A stretch of 64,000 bases of DNA from Streptomyces sp. ADI96-02 (GTDB taxonomy: Bacteria; Actinomycetota; Actinomycetes; Streptomycetales; Streptomycetaceae). The stretch covers positions 5,687,401-5,751,400 of the forward strand of contig NZ_ML123034.1 in the NCBI RefSeq assembly GCF_003846185.1. Direction: 5' to 3'. Positions within the stretch are counted from its first letter, which is position 1; every line of letters begins with the position of its first letter. The notes beneath the pieces are model-generated. The model was not told the DNA's origin and searched no databases. It saw nothing but the letters and a program-made list of their open reading frames with translations. Made by a program: the position numbers and the translations under genes. This document shows, piece after piece, positions 16,181 to 24,859 of the stretch.

Positions 16181-16503
16181 ACGACATGCGCATTGACCTC
16201 GATGAGGACGCCATCGCCGGACTGGTACTGCATCCCGATGTGCAGACCGATCTTCGAGGCCGAATGAAGAAGGTCGAGGAGGTCGCGATCGCGACAGCCC
16301 CGGTCTACACGGGCGAGTTCCAGGAGTCGATCCACCTCGTCGACCACTCCGACGCGGACGGCACTTGGCACGTCGATGCGGACGCCCCGCACTCGTACTT
16401 CGTGGAGCACGGGACCCGGCAGACGGACCGCAACGGCCGTTCGATTCACCCGCCCCGCTACACGATGTCCCACGCTCTCGACGCCGCAGGAGGCGACCAC
16501 TGA
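16177..16503 (+). CDS. HK97 gp10-like tail completion protein
   Basis: The product (108 aa) has IATAPVYTGEFQESIHL, then APHSYFVEHGTRQ and SIHPPRYTMSHALDAA. The TxxLRxSI...YA..VEyGT...PHPF pattern is the hallmark of HK97 gp10-like neck proteins. It follows the stopper gene in canonical order. Confidence 0.82.
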   Translation: MNDMRIDLDEDAIAGLVLHPDVQTDLRGRMKKVEEVAIATAPVYTGEFQESIHLVDHSDADGTWHVDADAPHSYFVEHGTRQTDRNGRSIHPPRYTMSHALDAAGGDH

Positions 16504-16802
16504 TGAAGGAAAACTCGACGCCGGACCGACCGGAGATCGGGGAGGCCGTTCACTACCTGGACGGTGTGCTCGACGAGCAGCACTTGACCTGCCGCCGGGC
16601 CGTCGTCTGCGCCGTGCCCGAGCAGCTCCTGGCCGGGGACCACTTCGGAAGCTTGAACGGCACCGACGGCGAGTGGGCGGCCGACCTTGAGGTGACCGAT
16701 CCGACCACCACGTTCCTCAACGTCTTGTGCGCTGAGGATTCGCCGAGGCGGGGCACCTGGCACCGCGCCGAGGCCCCCAGTGAGGAGGCTTCCAATGTCT
16801 GA
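16503..16802 (+). CDS. Hypothetical protein in neck module, 99 aa
   Basis: ATG 16503 overlaps the upstream stop. Contains two cysteines (LTCRRAVVCAVPEQL) and a tryptophan-rich C-terminal part. Not a standard neck gene; it and the next small gene are inserted between gp10-like and tail terminator genes. Function unknown. Confidence 0.6.
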   Translation: MKENSTPDRPEIGEAVHYLDGVLDEQHLTCRRAVVCAVPEQLLAGDHFGSLNGTDGEWAADLEVTDPTTTFLNVLCAEDSPRRGTWHRAEAPSEEASNV

Positions 16803-17010
16803 CTGCAGCACCGTGAAGATGCGCTTGACGTTCCCCCGGGGCAAGCAGCAGCCCGGCGAGATCGTCGAGGTCGCCTCCGACGAGGTCCACCGCTGGAAGG
16901 GCTTCGCCGAGCTGGTCAAGGACGACCCGAAGGCCGACGAGGTCGTCAAGACGGCAGGCGACAAGAACCCGACGACCGGCAGCGTGCCGCAGAAGGCCGC
17001 AGGCAAGTAG
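16795..17010 (+). CDS. Small basic hypothetical protein, 71 aa
   Basis: ATG 16795 follows GAGGAGGCTTCC inside the end of the previous gene (8-bp overlap). Rich in Lys and Asp, with GEIVEVASDEVHRWKGFAEL, resembling the small phage proteins with a short beta segment that occur in neck modules. No specific role assigned. Confidence 0.6.
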   Translation: MSDCSTVKMRLTFPRGKQQPGEIVEVASDEVHRWKGFAELVKDDPKADEVVKTAGDKNPTTGSVPQKAAGK

Positions 17011-17012
17011 CC

Positions 17013-17444
17013 ATGGTCACCCCGCTGGTCCTCCCTGACGGCAAGAAGGTCGCCATCGACCTGCTGAGCGCCGGCATGCCCGGTGTCCTTGTGACGTCGA
17101 AGCTCCCCGAGGGCAAGGCGCTGACCGCGGCGCTCCCCGTGGTCAGGGTCCTGCGGATCGGCGGCACCAGCACCATGCGCGGCTGGTCCGACCCGGCCAC
17201 CACCGACCGGCCCCGGTTCTCGATCGACTGCTACGCCCCCGACGAGGGCGCGGCCATGCGCCTCGCGCTGCGGGTGTGTGCCGCGTGGGAACTGTTCCCT
17301 GGACGCTCCACGGGGGACGCCACCGTCAGCGCCATCTCGCAGGAGACCGGCCCGCAAGACCGACCAGAAGAGCCCAACACCGGCATCGCCCGTGTCGGCA
17401 TGATCCTGGGGATGAGCGTCCGCCCACCCCTCCCGAACAGCTAG
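17013..17444 (+). CDS. Tail terminator protein
   Basis: The 143-residue product has LPVVRVLRIGGTSTM, then RPRFSIDCYAPDEGAAMRLA and ETGPQDRPEEPNTGIARVGM. This matches the gpU/gp12-like tail-terminator fold that caps tube growth and joins tail to head. Position directly before the tube gene supports it. Confidence 0.75.
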   Translation: MVTPLVLPDGKKVAIDLLSAGMPGVLVTSKLPEGKALTAALPVVRVLRIGGTSTMRGWSDPATTDRPRFSIDCYAPDEGAAMRLALRVCAAWELFPGRSTGDATVSAISQETGPQDRPEEPNTGIARVGMILGMSVRPPLPNS

Positions 17445-17454
17445 GAGGCCCGTC

Positions 17455-18042
17455 GTGGGCGACTCTGCGAACATCATCGTCGGCACAGCGGGCAAGGCGT
17501 ATGCGGCCCCCGTCGGGACCACGTTCCCCACCGGACCGGAGGTCGCCTGGCCGGCTGGGTTCGCCGACATGGGGTTCATCACCCCGGACGGTCTCGAAGA
17601 GGCCCTGGCGGAGGAGCGCACCCAGCTCGACGCGTGGGGTGAGGACGCGCCCGTCGTCGACTTGGCGAAGAAGCGCACCCAGACGTTCAAGCTGGTCTTC
17701 CGGGAGACGACTGCCCAGCTGCTGTCCCTGTACTACCAGGTGCAGATGGACAACATGACCAGCATCCCGTCGGCGGTGGGGCCGCCGGCGACAAAGCAGT
17801 TCCTGTCCTTCGGGTCCGGGTCGACCCAGGACACGGTGGAGATCGCCCTGGGTCTGGATGTGATCTACGGCGGGAAGCGCCACCGCATCATGATCGCCCG
17901 CTGTGGCGTGTCCGACCGGGGCGCCCGCAAGCACAGCGCGGACGACAGCTCGAACTACGAGCTGACCTTCACCGCCCTGTCCGCACCGGGTGGAGCCCAG
18001 TCCGTCCAGCACATGATCACCGAGGTCACCCTCCCCGCCTGA
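17455..18042 (+). CDS. Major tail (tube) protein
   Basis: GTG 17455 after TAGGAGGCCC. The 195-residue protein carries GKAYAAPVGTTFPTGPEVAW, GFITPDGLEEAL and a beta-rich body ending in SVQHMITEVTLP. The N-terminal GK.Y.AP.GT.P motif is typical of actinophage tail tube subunits. It lies upstream of the tail chaperone pair, in canonical order. Confidence 0.88.
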   Translation: MGDSANIIVGTAGKAYAAPVGTTFPTGPEVAWPAGFADMGFITPDGLEEALAEERTQLDAWGEDAPVVDLAKKRTQTFKLVFRETTAQLLSLYYQVQMDNMTSIPSAVGPPATKQFLSFGSGSTQDTVEIALGLDVIYGGKRHRIMIARCGVSDRGARKHSADDSSNYELTFTALSAPGGAQSVQHMITEVTLPA

Positions 18043-18144
18043 CCCCTGACTGGTGATCCGTCGCGCCCAATCCCTGGCGGGGGCGGCACGGCGGATCACC
18101 TGCAAAGCCCCCGCCTGCCCCCGCCTGAGTAAGGAACCCGGACC

Positions 18145-18573
18145 ATGTCCAAGCCGAACCGCAAGGTTATCCGCCTCCAGGAGATGCGCGCCCAGATCGC
18201 GCAGAAGGCCGGGGTCAAGCACGTCGACCTCGTCTTCGAGGTCCCCGGCGACACCGAGGGCGAGGTCAACGAGCGCACCTGCTCGTTCCTCACCCAGGAC
18301 TACTGGCCCCTCGCCGTTGTCAAGGCCGTCGAAGCGGAAGGCGACAGCAACAACCTCGGCGTCCTCCGGAAGATCGCGACCCCGCCCGAGGCGTTCGACC
18401 AGCTCATCGAGACCGCCCAGCTCACCGTCGGTGAACTCACCGAACTACTCAAGGACATCAGCGGGGAGGCGGGCACCGACACGGGGGAAGGCTCCGGCTC
18501 CTCCAGCTCCTCGAAGAGCACTCCGGAGCCCTCCGCGCCGACCTCATCCGCTACTACCCCGGTCGCCGCCTAG
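18145..18573 (+). CDS. Tail assembly chaperone, unshifted form (gpG-like)
   Basis: A 142-residue product: helical N-terminal domain with YWPLAVVKAVEAEGDSN and FDQLIETAQLTVGELTELL, followed by a low-complexity Ser/Thr/Pro tail. That tail is what is made when no frameshift occurs. It sits between the tube and tape-measure genes, the standard place of the chaperone pair that coats the tape measure during tail assembly. Confidence 0.8.
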   Translation: MSKPNRKVIRLQEMRAQIAQKAGVKHVDLVFEVPGDTEGEVNERTCSFLTQDYWPLAVVKAVEAEGDSNNLGVLRKIATPPEAFDQLIETAQLTVGELTELLKDISGEAGTDTGEGSGSSSSSKSTPEPSAPTSSATTPVAA

Positions 18574-18980
18574 ACGAGTTCTGGGCCATGTCTTGGGGCG
18601 AGGGGTCCATGAACTGGGCTGAACTCCGGGACCTGGTCGAGCACCTGCCGGAGGACTCCGCAACGAAGGCGGCAACGGCTGGGGACGTGGACGGGAGGCG
18701 GTGGACGCAGGGCACCTACTTGCAGGCCGCCCAGTACAACGCCCTCCTCCTCATGATCCGCGTCCTGTGGGCCGCCCATCTCAAGGGCGAACCACCGGAC
18801 ATGCCCCCGGTCGAATCCCCGGCCACCGAGGTCGACGAGCGGCAAGCCGAACTCGAAGCCGCCGGGGCTGCGTACAGCGAGGCAGTCCTCAACCAGTTTT
18901 CACCCAGCACCACCCAGACCGATCAAGCGGAGATCGACCACTGGGCCAGCAAGCTCCGCGAACTCGAAGCAGCACCGTAG
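18145..18980 (+). CDS. Tail assembly chaperone, -1 frameshift product (gpGT-like)
   Basis: The -1 frame is open from before 18483 to 18980. It encodes LLEEHSGALRADLIRYYPG, then RRLDEFWAMSWGEGSMNW and LRDLVEHLPEDSAT, the conserved T-domain of actinophage tail chaperones. Most of that conserved part lies upstream of the first ATG in the frame (18588), so it can be made only by shifting from the gpG frame. A likely slip site is GGGGGAA at 18483-18489. An ORF starting at 18588 would miss the conserved core. Confidence 0.78.
18483..18489 (+). other. Candidate -1 ribosomal frameshift site
   Basis: GGGGGAA, read as G GGG GAA in the gpG frame. The P-site tRNA can re-pair perfectly after slipping one base back; the A-site pairing is imperfect. 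It lies where the gpG body ends (after GEAGTDT) and just upstream of the conserved T-domain in the new frame. The exact site is inferred. Confidence 0.55.
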
Positions 18981-18994
18981 GAGGGGAGGGCAGC

Positions 18995-21900
18995 ATGGCC
19001 GAGCCGACACTTGTCGGATCGACCCGGGTATCGCTCATCCCGGACACGACCCAGTTCGGCGACCGGCTTCGCGTCGAGCTGCCCTCCGCGATCCGCCAGC
19101 CCGCCAAGCTCGCCGGGGAAGTCGCCGGCGACCAGATCCTCGACGGGATCCGCCGGAAGCTCGCCGCAGCCACCCCCACCGTGCGGGTCGGCGTCGACCT
19201 CCTGCCAACGGTCGCCGAGGCCAAGCTCACCAAGCTCACCAAGGCCCGCACGATCAAGCTCACAGCGGAAGTCGACGAGAAGGCCGCAACCACCGCCCTG
19301 GCCCGGCTCACCCGCGACCGCACGGTGAAGGTCCGGGCCGAGCTGGACGACACCGCAGCCCGCACCGGGCTGGGCAGGCTCACGGACCAGCGCACCGTCA
19401 AGGTCACCGCTCAACTCGATGACACCGCGGCGAAGACGGCTCTCAGGAAGCTGAACGCCGACCGCACCGTGAAGATCACAGCGCAGGTCGACGACACCGC
19501 GGCCAAGACGAAGCTCGCCGGGTTCGGGCAGACCACCGTCGACATCGTCGCCAAGATCAACGATGCGGCATACAAGCGGGTCGAGAAGGCCCTCGACAAG
19601 CTCACCGCCGACCGCTTCGTACAGCTCCGCGCCACCCTCGACACCCGCGTTGCCGCCAACGAACTCCGCGGCCTCACCCAACGCCAGCGGGTCCGCATCG
19701 GTGTCGACGTTGACACCCGGGTCGCCGCCGACGACATCAACAACCTCACCCGCAGGCGCACCGTCCGCGTCGCAGCCCGAGCCGACACCACCGCGGCGAA
19801 CACCGCCCTCAATCATGTGGCACGCGACCGAACCGTCAACATCCGCACCCGCCTTTCCGGACTCGCCGGAATCACCTCGGCGCTCGGAAGTTTCGGTGGC
19901 AGCGGCGGCAGCGCATCCGCCCAGGCCGGGCTTCTCTCCGGCCGGATAGCGAAGATTGCTGCCGCCGCGCTCCTGGCTACACCGCAGCTGTCGGCGATGG
20001 GCTCGGCAATCGGGCAGCTCGGCCCGCTCGCCGCCGTTGCAGCACCCGGCATCCTCACCCTCGTTTCCGCGTTCGCCGCGATCAAGCTCGGCACCTCGGG
20101 GGTCGGCGACGCCATCAAGGCAGCCTTCACCCCGGCACCGGCGGAAGCGAAGGCGGCGGTGACCGCTGCGCGGCAGGTGGAGTCGGCGCAGCGGTCCCTC
20201 GCCAACGCCCACCGGGGTGTCGCCGATGCCGAACGGAACCTGTCCCAAGCTCAGCGGACCGCCCGCCAAGCGCAGCAGGAGCTGTCCGCCGCCCGACGCC
20301 AGGCCATCCGCGACCTGGAGGACATGAACCAGCGCCTCCGCCAAGGCGCCCTCGACCAGAAGCAAGCCGCGCTTGACATCGAGCAGGCCGAACTCGACCT
20401 CGCCAAGATCCGTTCCGACCCGACCGCCACCCAGCTCCAGATCCAGCAGGCAGACCTTGCCGTACAGCGGGCGCGAGCAGCAGCCGACGAGCAGGCCCGG
20501 CAGCACAAGCGCCAGCAGGTCGAAACCGCAGCAGCGAACAAGGCAGGGGTCGCCGGATCCGACGCGGTCGTGCAGGCACAGGAACGCATCCGGGCGGCAA
20601 GCGAGCAAGTCGCCGACCAGGAACGCGGCCTCGCCGACGCCCACCGAGCGGTCGCCGACGCGGCCCGTGCCGTGGCGGACGCCCAGACGAACGCTGCCAC
20701 GCAGACCACGAAGCTCAACGACGCCATCAGCAAGCTGTCACCGAACGCCCGCGGCTTCGTCGGCATCCTTCAGGAGATGGCACCCGCGTGGCGGGCCATG
20801 AAACTGGACGTCCAGGACAGCCTGTTCGCCGGGCTCGGCACCCGCCTCCAGGAGGTCGGTAGCCGCATCCTGCCCACCGTCCGGGCCGGTTTCGTCGGGG
20901 CCGCCATCGAGCTCAACGCCATGGCGAAGAGCGCCCTTACCGCGGTCGACACCTTGGAGCGGACCGGGCAGCTGAAGGGCACCTTTGACGTCATCCGTGA
21001 CGGGCTCGGGACCCTTGTACAGGTCCCGGGCCAGATCGTCACAGGCCTGTCCCAGCTCACCATCGCCGCCGGTCCCGCCTGGTACCGCATCACGGCCGGT
21101 GCGGGCGACGCCATGGACCGGGTCATGGGCCGGCTCGCCACCAGCCTGGAGAACGGGCGCCTCGAAGAGGCCATCAACACCGCCCTCGACGTCGCGGTCA
21201 GCTTTGGTGGGGTGCTGGCGGACCTTGGCGGCATCATCAAGAACGTCTTCGGGGCCGCCGCCGACGGGGGTGGCGACTTCTTCGCCATCATCGGATCCGC
21301 CCTGGCAGAGATCCGCCGGGTCACCGCCCTGCCTGAGGTGCAAGCCTCACTGAAGGCGATCTTCTCCGCCGTTCAGGCAGTGGCCGGCCTCCTTGCTGGG
21401 GCACTCGGCGACGCCATACAGGCAGTCCTGCCGGTCCTCGCCGCCCTGGCGCCCTCGGTGACGCAGGTTGCGAAGCTTCTCGGTCCCGCCGTCTCCGACC
21501 TGTTCGCAACACTGGGGGAGGCGCTCCTCCCTGTCGCGGAGGCCCTGGGCCCGGTGCTGATGGTGGCCGCCCAAGCGATCATCGCCCTAGTCAAGGCCGT
21601 GTCGCCACTCCTCCCAGTTCTCGGCCAGCTGATCGCCGACCTCCTGCCACTGGTCATACCGATCTTCGACACGCTGATCATCGTCTTCAACCAGTTGGCC
21701 CCGGTCATCGCCCAGATCGCCGGGATCCTCGGCCCGGTCCTCAGCCCCATCATCAAGGGCCTGTCCGCCGTCATAGCCGAGCTGGCCGGGCAGTACGCGG
21801 CGGCGTTCATGCGGGTCCTGCAGCAGCTGCTGCCGATCATCCCGATGCTCGTGCCGCCGCTCATGCAGCTCGGGAAGAGCATCGGAGACATCCTCCTCGC

Positions 21901-24859
21901 CCTGGCCCCGCTGCTGCCGCAGTTGGCGCTACTGGGCACCGAGTTCCTGATCCAGCTGCTGCCCGCGATTATGCCGTTGCTGCCGCCGCTGATCCAGTTC
22001 TCCATGCTGATGACCCAGTTGGCCACGGCGATCATCTTGCGGGTTGTCATCCCGGCGCTGAAGCTGTTCATCAAGTCGATGACGGATCTCCGCAAGGACA
22101 TCCAGCCCGGCGTCGACGCCGTGAAGTGGCTGACCAACGCCATCGCCAAGGCCTTCCGGTGGCTGTACGACGTCCTCCTCGGACACAGCATCATCCCGGA
22201 CATCGTCAACGGGGCGATCCGCTGGTTCACCAGCCTCCGCGACCGGGCTGTCGTGATCTTCAACTGGATCAAGGACAAGGTATCCGGGGCCTGGAGCAGC
22301 CTCTGGACGAACGTCAAGTCCACCGCGACTGACGCCTGGGGTTCCGTCCGCCGCGGCTTCAGCAACTTCGCCGAGAAGCTGTCCGGCGCGTTCGAGACCC
22401 TGAAGAAGGGCCTCGGGAAGATCTGGGCCGGCCTGAAGGACTTGGTGAAGGCCCCGATCAAGTTCTGGATCGACGTCGTCTACAACAAGGGCATCGTCGC
22501 CGTCTGGAACAAGACCGCCGCTAAAATCCCCGGGGTCCCCGACCTCAAGCCCATGGGCATGCCTAAGGGTTTCGCCCGCGGCGGGATCCTCCCCGGCCAG
22601 TCATCGTGGCGGCAGGGCGACGACCAGCTTGTCCCCATGCGCCGCGGCGAGGGCGTGTACGTCTCCGAGGCTATGCAGGACCCGTATGAGCGGGCTCGGC
22701 TCCACGCTGTGAACCAGGCCGCCATGCGCGGCCAGTCCCTCCGAGCCTTCCGCGGCTTCGCTGAGGGCGGCATCTTCGACGGCATTACCAGCGCCGTCGG
22801 CAGCGTCCTCTCCAAGGGCGCCGACGTCGCCCGGGGCGGACTCGCCGACCTTGCCGAATCGGCGTTCTCCCCGGTCAAGAAGGGCATCACGAAAGCCCTT
22901 GGGAAGAACAAGGGCACCTGGCCCGGCATGATCGGGCAGGCACCCATCGGGCTCATCAACAAGGCCATCGACTACATCCGCGGCAAGGACATCGTCGAGG
23001 GCACCGGCCAGTGGCTCAAGCCCGTGTCCGCTTCCTACGGCACCCCGTTCGGCAAGGCCGGGCTCATGTGGTCCAGCGGCCGGCACACAGGCCTGGACTT
23101 CCCCGCGAAGACCGGCACGCCGATCCGGGCGGTCGACTCCGGCATCGTCCGCCAGGCCATCGACTCGGGGCCCTACGGCAAGCACATCGAGATCAACCAC
23201 GGCAGCGGCCTGTCCTCCCTGTACGCGCACATGTCGGCGATGCTCTCGAAGGCGTCGGACACGGTGAAGCGCGGCCAGCAGATCGGCCGCGTCGGAGCCA
23301 CCGGCAACACCACCGGCCCCCACCTCCACCTCGAAGCACGCATCAACGGCAAGACCATCGACCCGATGCGGTACCTCGAAGGGGGCACCGGCGGGGACGC
23401 CGGTGCTGGCGTCGAGCGGTTCCGGGGTGTCGTCACTCAGGCCCTCGGGCAGGTCGGCCAGTCTCTGTCCCTGGTGAACACGACGCTCCGCCGGATGAAC
23501 CAGGAGAGTGGCGGTAACCCCAAGGCCGTCAACCGCAACGACATCAACTGGATCAACGGCACCCCGTCCGTCGGGCTGATGCAGGTCATCCGGCCCACGT
23601 TCGACGCCTACGCCGGGAAGTACCGCGAGACCGGGCCCAAGCTCTACGGGGTGTCCGTGGACCCGATGGCAAACATCTACGCCTCCATGCGATACGCCCT
23701 CAGCCGTTACGGCTCGCTGTCGGCGGCGTACAACCGGATCGGAGGCTACGCCCAAGGCGGCATCGTCGGCGGCGGGGTTCAGATCAACACCGGGTTCCGC
23801 CGCAGCACCGGCTATGCCACCGGCGGCGTCATCCGGGTTGGCGGGAAGAATATCGACACCGGGCCCATAGCAGCCAGCGTCGGGGCGAACTTCCTGAAGG
23901 CCCTGGCCGGGACGGCGTCCGCGATCGACAAGGCCATGACCCAGGTCGCCACCGCCGTGAAGAACGCGTTCAAGGGCGTCAAGACCACTCTCGACGACAA
24001 GCTGATACGACAGCTCACCACACAGAACAAGGCACTCCAGACCCTGGCGAAGCAGCGAGGCATGATCGCCGCGAAGATCGCCCAGGCCAAGGCGTTCGCC
24101 ACTGAGACGACCGCCAACGCGAGCGGCTTCGCGTCTCTGACCGGTCTGCCAAACAGTGGGCTGCCTTTCGGTGCGGACGGAATCCTCAACGGGCTCCAGG
24201 TTCGCCTCGGTCAGCTCCAGGCGTTCTCGAAGAACCTGGAGATCCTGGGCAAGCGCGGCCTGTCCAAGGACCTGATCGGGCAGATCATCCAAGCAGGCCC
24301 GGACCAGGGCGCACCCTACGCCGCAGCGTTGGTGAAGGCGACCGACGCCCAGCTCAAGAGCATCAACGCCACCCAGGTCCAGATCGGGAAGGCTGCCACC
24401 GCCTACGGGCAGTCTGCCGCTGACGTCATGTACGACGCCGGGGCCATGTCCGGCAAGGGGTTCCTGACCGGCCTGGTCGCCCAAGAAAAATCGATCATCA
24501 AGGCTCTTGCTGACCTGGCGAAGAAGATCCAGAAGACCCTGCGGGTCGAGCTGAAAATTTTCAGCCCGTCGAAGGTCGCCGACCAGTTGGGCCGGTTCTT
24601 CGGCGGCGGCTTCGAGGGCGGTATCCGGGCCAGCATCCCCGGGGCAGCCGACGCGGCGGCAGCCATGGCCCGCACCGTCCGCTCGTCTGCGGCGGCCACC
24701 ATGTCACGCACCGAAACCCGCACCGTCAACAACACCAGCGGAGACCGGGTCCTCAACTACAACGCCCGCGTCACCGAGGTCGCCTCGAAGCGAAGCATCC
24801 TCGACGCCCTCGCCGCTGACGAAATGCTCCACGCCCCCGTCATGAGCGGAGCCGGCTGA
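18995..24859 (+). CDS. Tape measure protein with M23 endopeptidase and SLT transglycosylase domains
   Basis: ATG 18995 follows GGAGGGGAGGG; 1954 residues. Order: degenerate ~24-residue repeats (about 85-280), alanine/glutamine coiled coil (about 390-590), strongly hydrophobic segments (about 785-1020), then two wall-cutting domains. M23: SASYGTPFG at about 1345, HTGLDFP at about 1364, HLHLEA near 1442 (zinc ligands H, D, H). SLT: QESGGN near 1502 with the catalytic Glu, GLMQV near 1527. C-terminal helices follow. Tape measures set tail length and enter the envelope during DNA injection; the two enzymes probably open the peptidoglycan. Overlaps the next gene by one base (TGATG). Confidence 0.95.
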   Translation: MAEPTLVGSTRVSLIPDTTQFGDRLRVELPSAIRQPAKLAGEVAGDQILDGIRRKLAAATPTVRVGVDLLPTVAEAKLTKLTKARTIKLTAEVDEKAATTALARLTRDRTVKVRAELDDTAARTGLGRLTDQRTVKVTAQLDDTAAKTALRKLNADRTVKITAQVDDTAAKTKLAGFGQTTVDIVAKINDAAYKRVEKALDKLTADRFVQLRATLDTRVAANELRGLTQRQRVRIGVDVDTRVAADDINNLTRRRTVRVAARADTTAANTALNHVARDRTVNIRTRLSGLAGITSALGSFGGSGGSASAQAGLLSGRIAKIAAAALLATPQLSAMGSAIGQLGPLAAVAAPGILTLVSAFAAIKLGTSGVGDAIKAAFTPAPAEAKAAVTAARQVESAQRSLANAHRGVADAERNLSQAQRTARQAQQELSAARRQAIRDLEDMNQRLRQGALDQKQAALDIEQAELDLAKIRSDPTATQLQIQQADLAVQRARAAADEQARQHKRQQVETAAANKAGVAGSDAVVQAQERIRAASEQVADQERGLADAHRAVADAARAVADAQTNAATQTTKLNDAISKLSPNARGFVGILQEMAPAWRAMKLDVQDSLFAGLGTRLQEVGSRILPTVRAGFVGAAIELNAMAKSALTAVDTLERTGQLKGTFDVIRDGLGTLVQVPGQIVTGLSQLTIAAGPAWYRITAGAGDAMDRVMGRLATSLENGRLEEAINTALDVAVSFGGVLADLGGIIKNVFGAAADGGGDFFAIIGSALAEIRRVTALPEVQASLKAIFSAVQAVAGLLAGALGDAIQAVLPVLAALAPSVTQVAKLLGPAVSDLFATLGEALLPVAEALGPVLMVAAQAIIALVKAVSPLLPVLGQLIADLLPLVIPIFDTLIIVFNQLAPVIAQIAGILGPVLSPIIKGLSAVIAELAGQYAAAFMRVLQQLLPIIPMLVPPLMQLGKSIGDILLALAPLLPQLALLGTEFLIQLLPAIMPLLPPLIQFSMLMTQLATAIILRVVIPALKLFIKSMTDLRKDIQPGVDAVKWLTNAIAKAFRWLYDVLLGHSIIPDIVNGAIRWFTSLRDRAVVIFNWIKDKVSGAWSSLWTNVKSTATDAWGSVRRGFSNFAEKLSGAFETLKKGLGKIWAGLKDLVKAPIKFWIDVVYNKGIVAVWNKTAAKIPGVPDLKPMGMPKGFARGGILPGQSSWRQGDDQLVPMRRGEGVYVSEAMQDPYERARLHAVNQAAMRGQSLRAFRGFAEGGIFDGITSAVGSVLSKGADVARGGLADLAESAFSPVKKGITKALGKNKGTWPGMIGQAPIGLINKAIDYIRGKDIVEGTGQWLKPVSASYGTPFGKAGLMWSSGRHTGLDFPAKTGTPIRAVDSGIVRQAIDSGPYGKHIEINHGSGLSSLYAHMSAMLSKASDTVKRGQQIGRVGATGNTTGPHLHLEARINGKTIDPMRYLEGGTGGDAGAGVERFRGVVTQALGQVGQSLSLVNTTLRRMNQESGGNPKAVNRNDINWINGTPSVGLMQVIRPTFDAYAGKYRETGPKLYGVSVDPMANIYASMRYALSRYGSLSAAYNRIGGYAQGGIVGGGVQINTGFRRSTGYATGGVIRVGGKNIDTGPIAASVGANFLKALAGTASAIDKAMTQVATAVKNAFKGVKTTLDDKLIRQLTTQNKALQTLAKQRGMIAAKIAQAKAFATETTANASGFASLTGLPNSGLPFGADGILNGLQVRLGQLQAFSKNLEILGKRGLSKDLIGQIIQAGPDQGAPYAAALVKATDAQLKSINATQVQIGKAATAYGQSAADVMYDAGAMSGKGFLTGLVAQEKSIIKALADLAKKIQKTLRVELKIFSPSKVADQLGRFFGGGFEGGIRASIPGAADAAAAMARTVRSSAAATMSRTETRTVNNTSGDRVLNYNARVTEVASKRSILDALAADEMLHAPVMSGAG
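19247..19860 (+). repeat. Tandem degenerate 72-bp (24-residue) repeats in the tape measure gene
   Basis: About eight copies encode a unit of the form RTVKVxAxLDDTAAxTxLxxLxxD, for example RTVKVTAQLDDTAAKTALRK and RTVKITAQVDDTAAKTKLAG. Most units are 24 residues, one is 23 and one 27. The first is at codon 85 and the last is followed by RTVNIRTRLSG. Copy number would change tail-protein length in steps. Confidence 0.8.

Noticed and set aside
18588-18980. Independent gene starting at ATG 18588
   Set aside because: Conserved T-domain residues lie upstream of this ATG in the same frame; it is the shifted part of the gpG/GT product.
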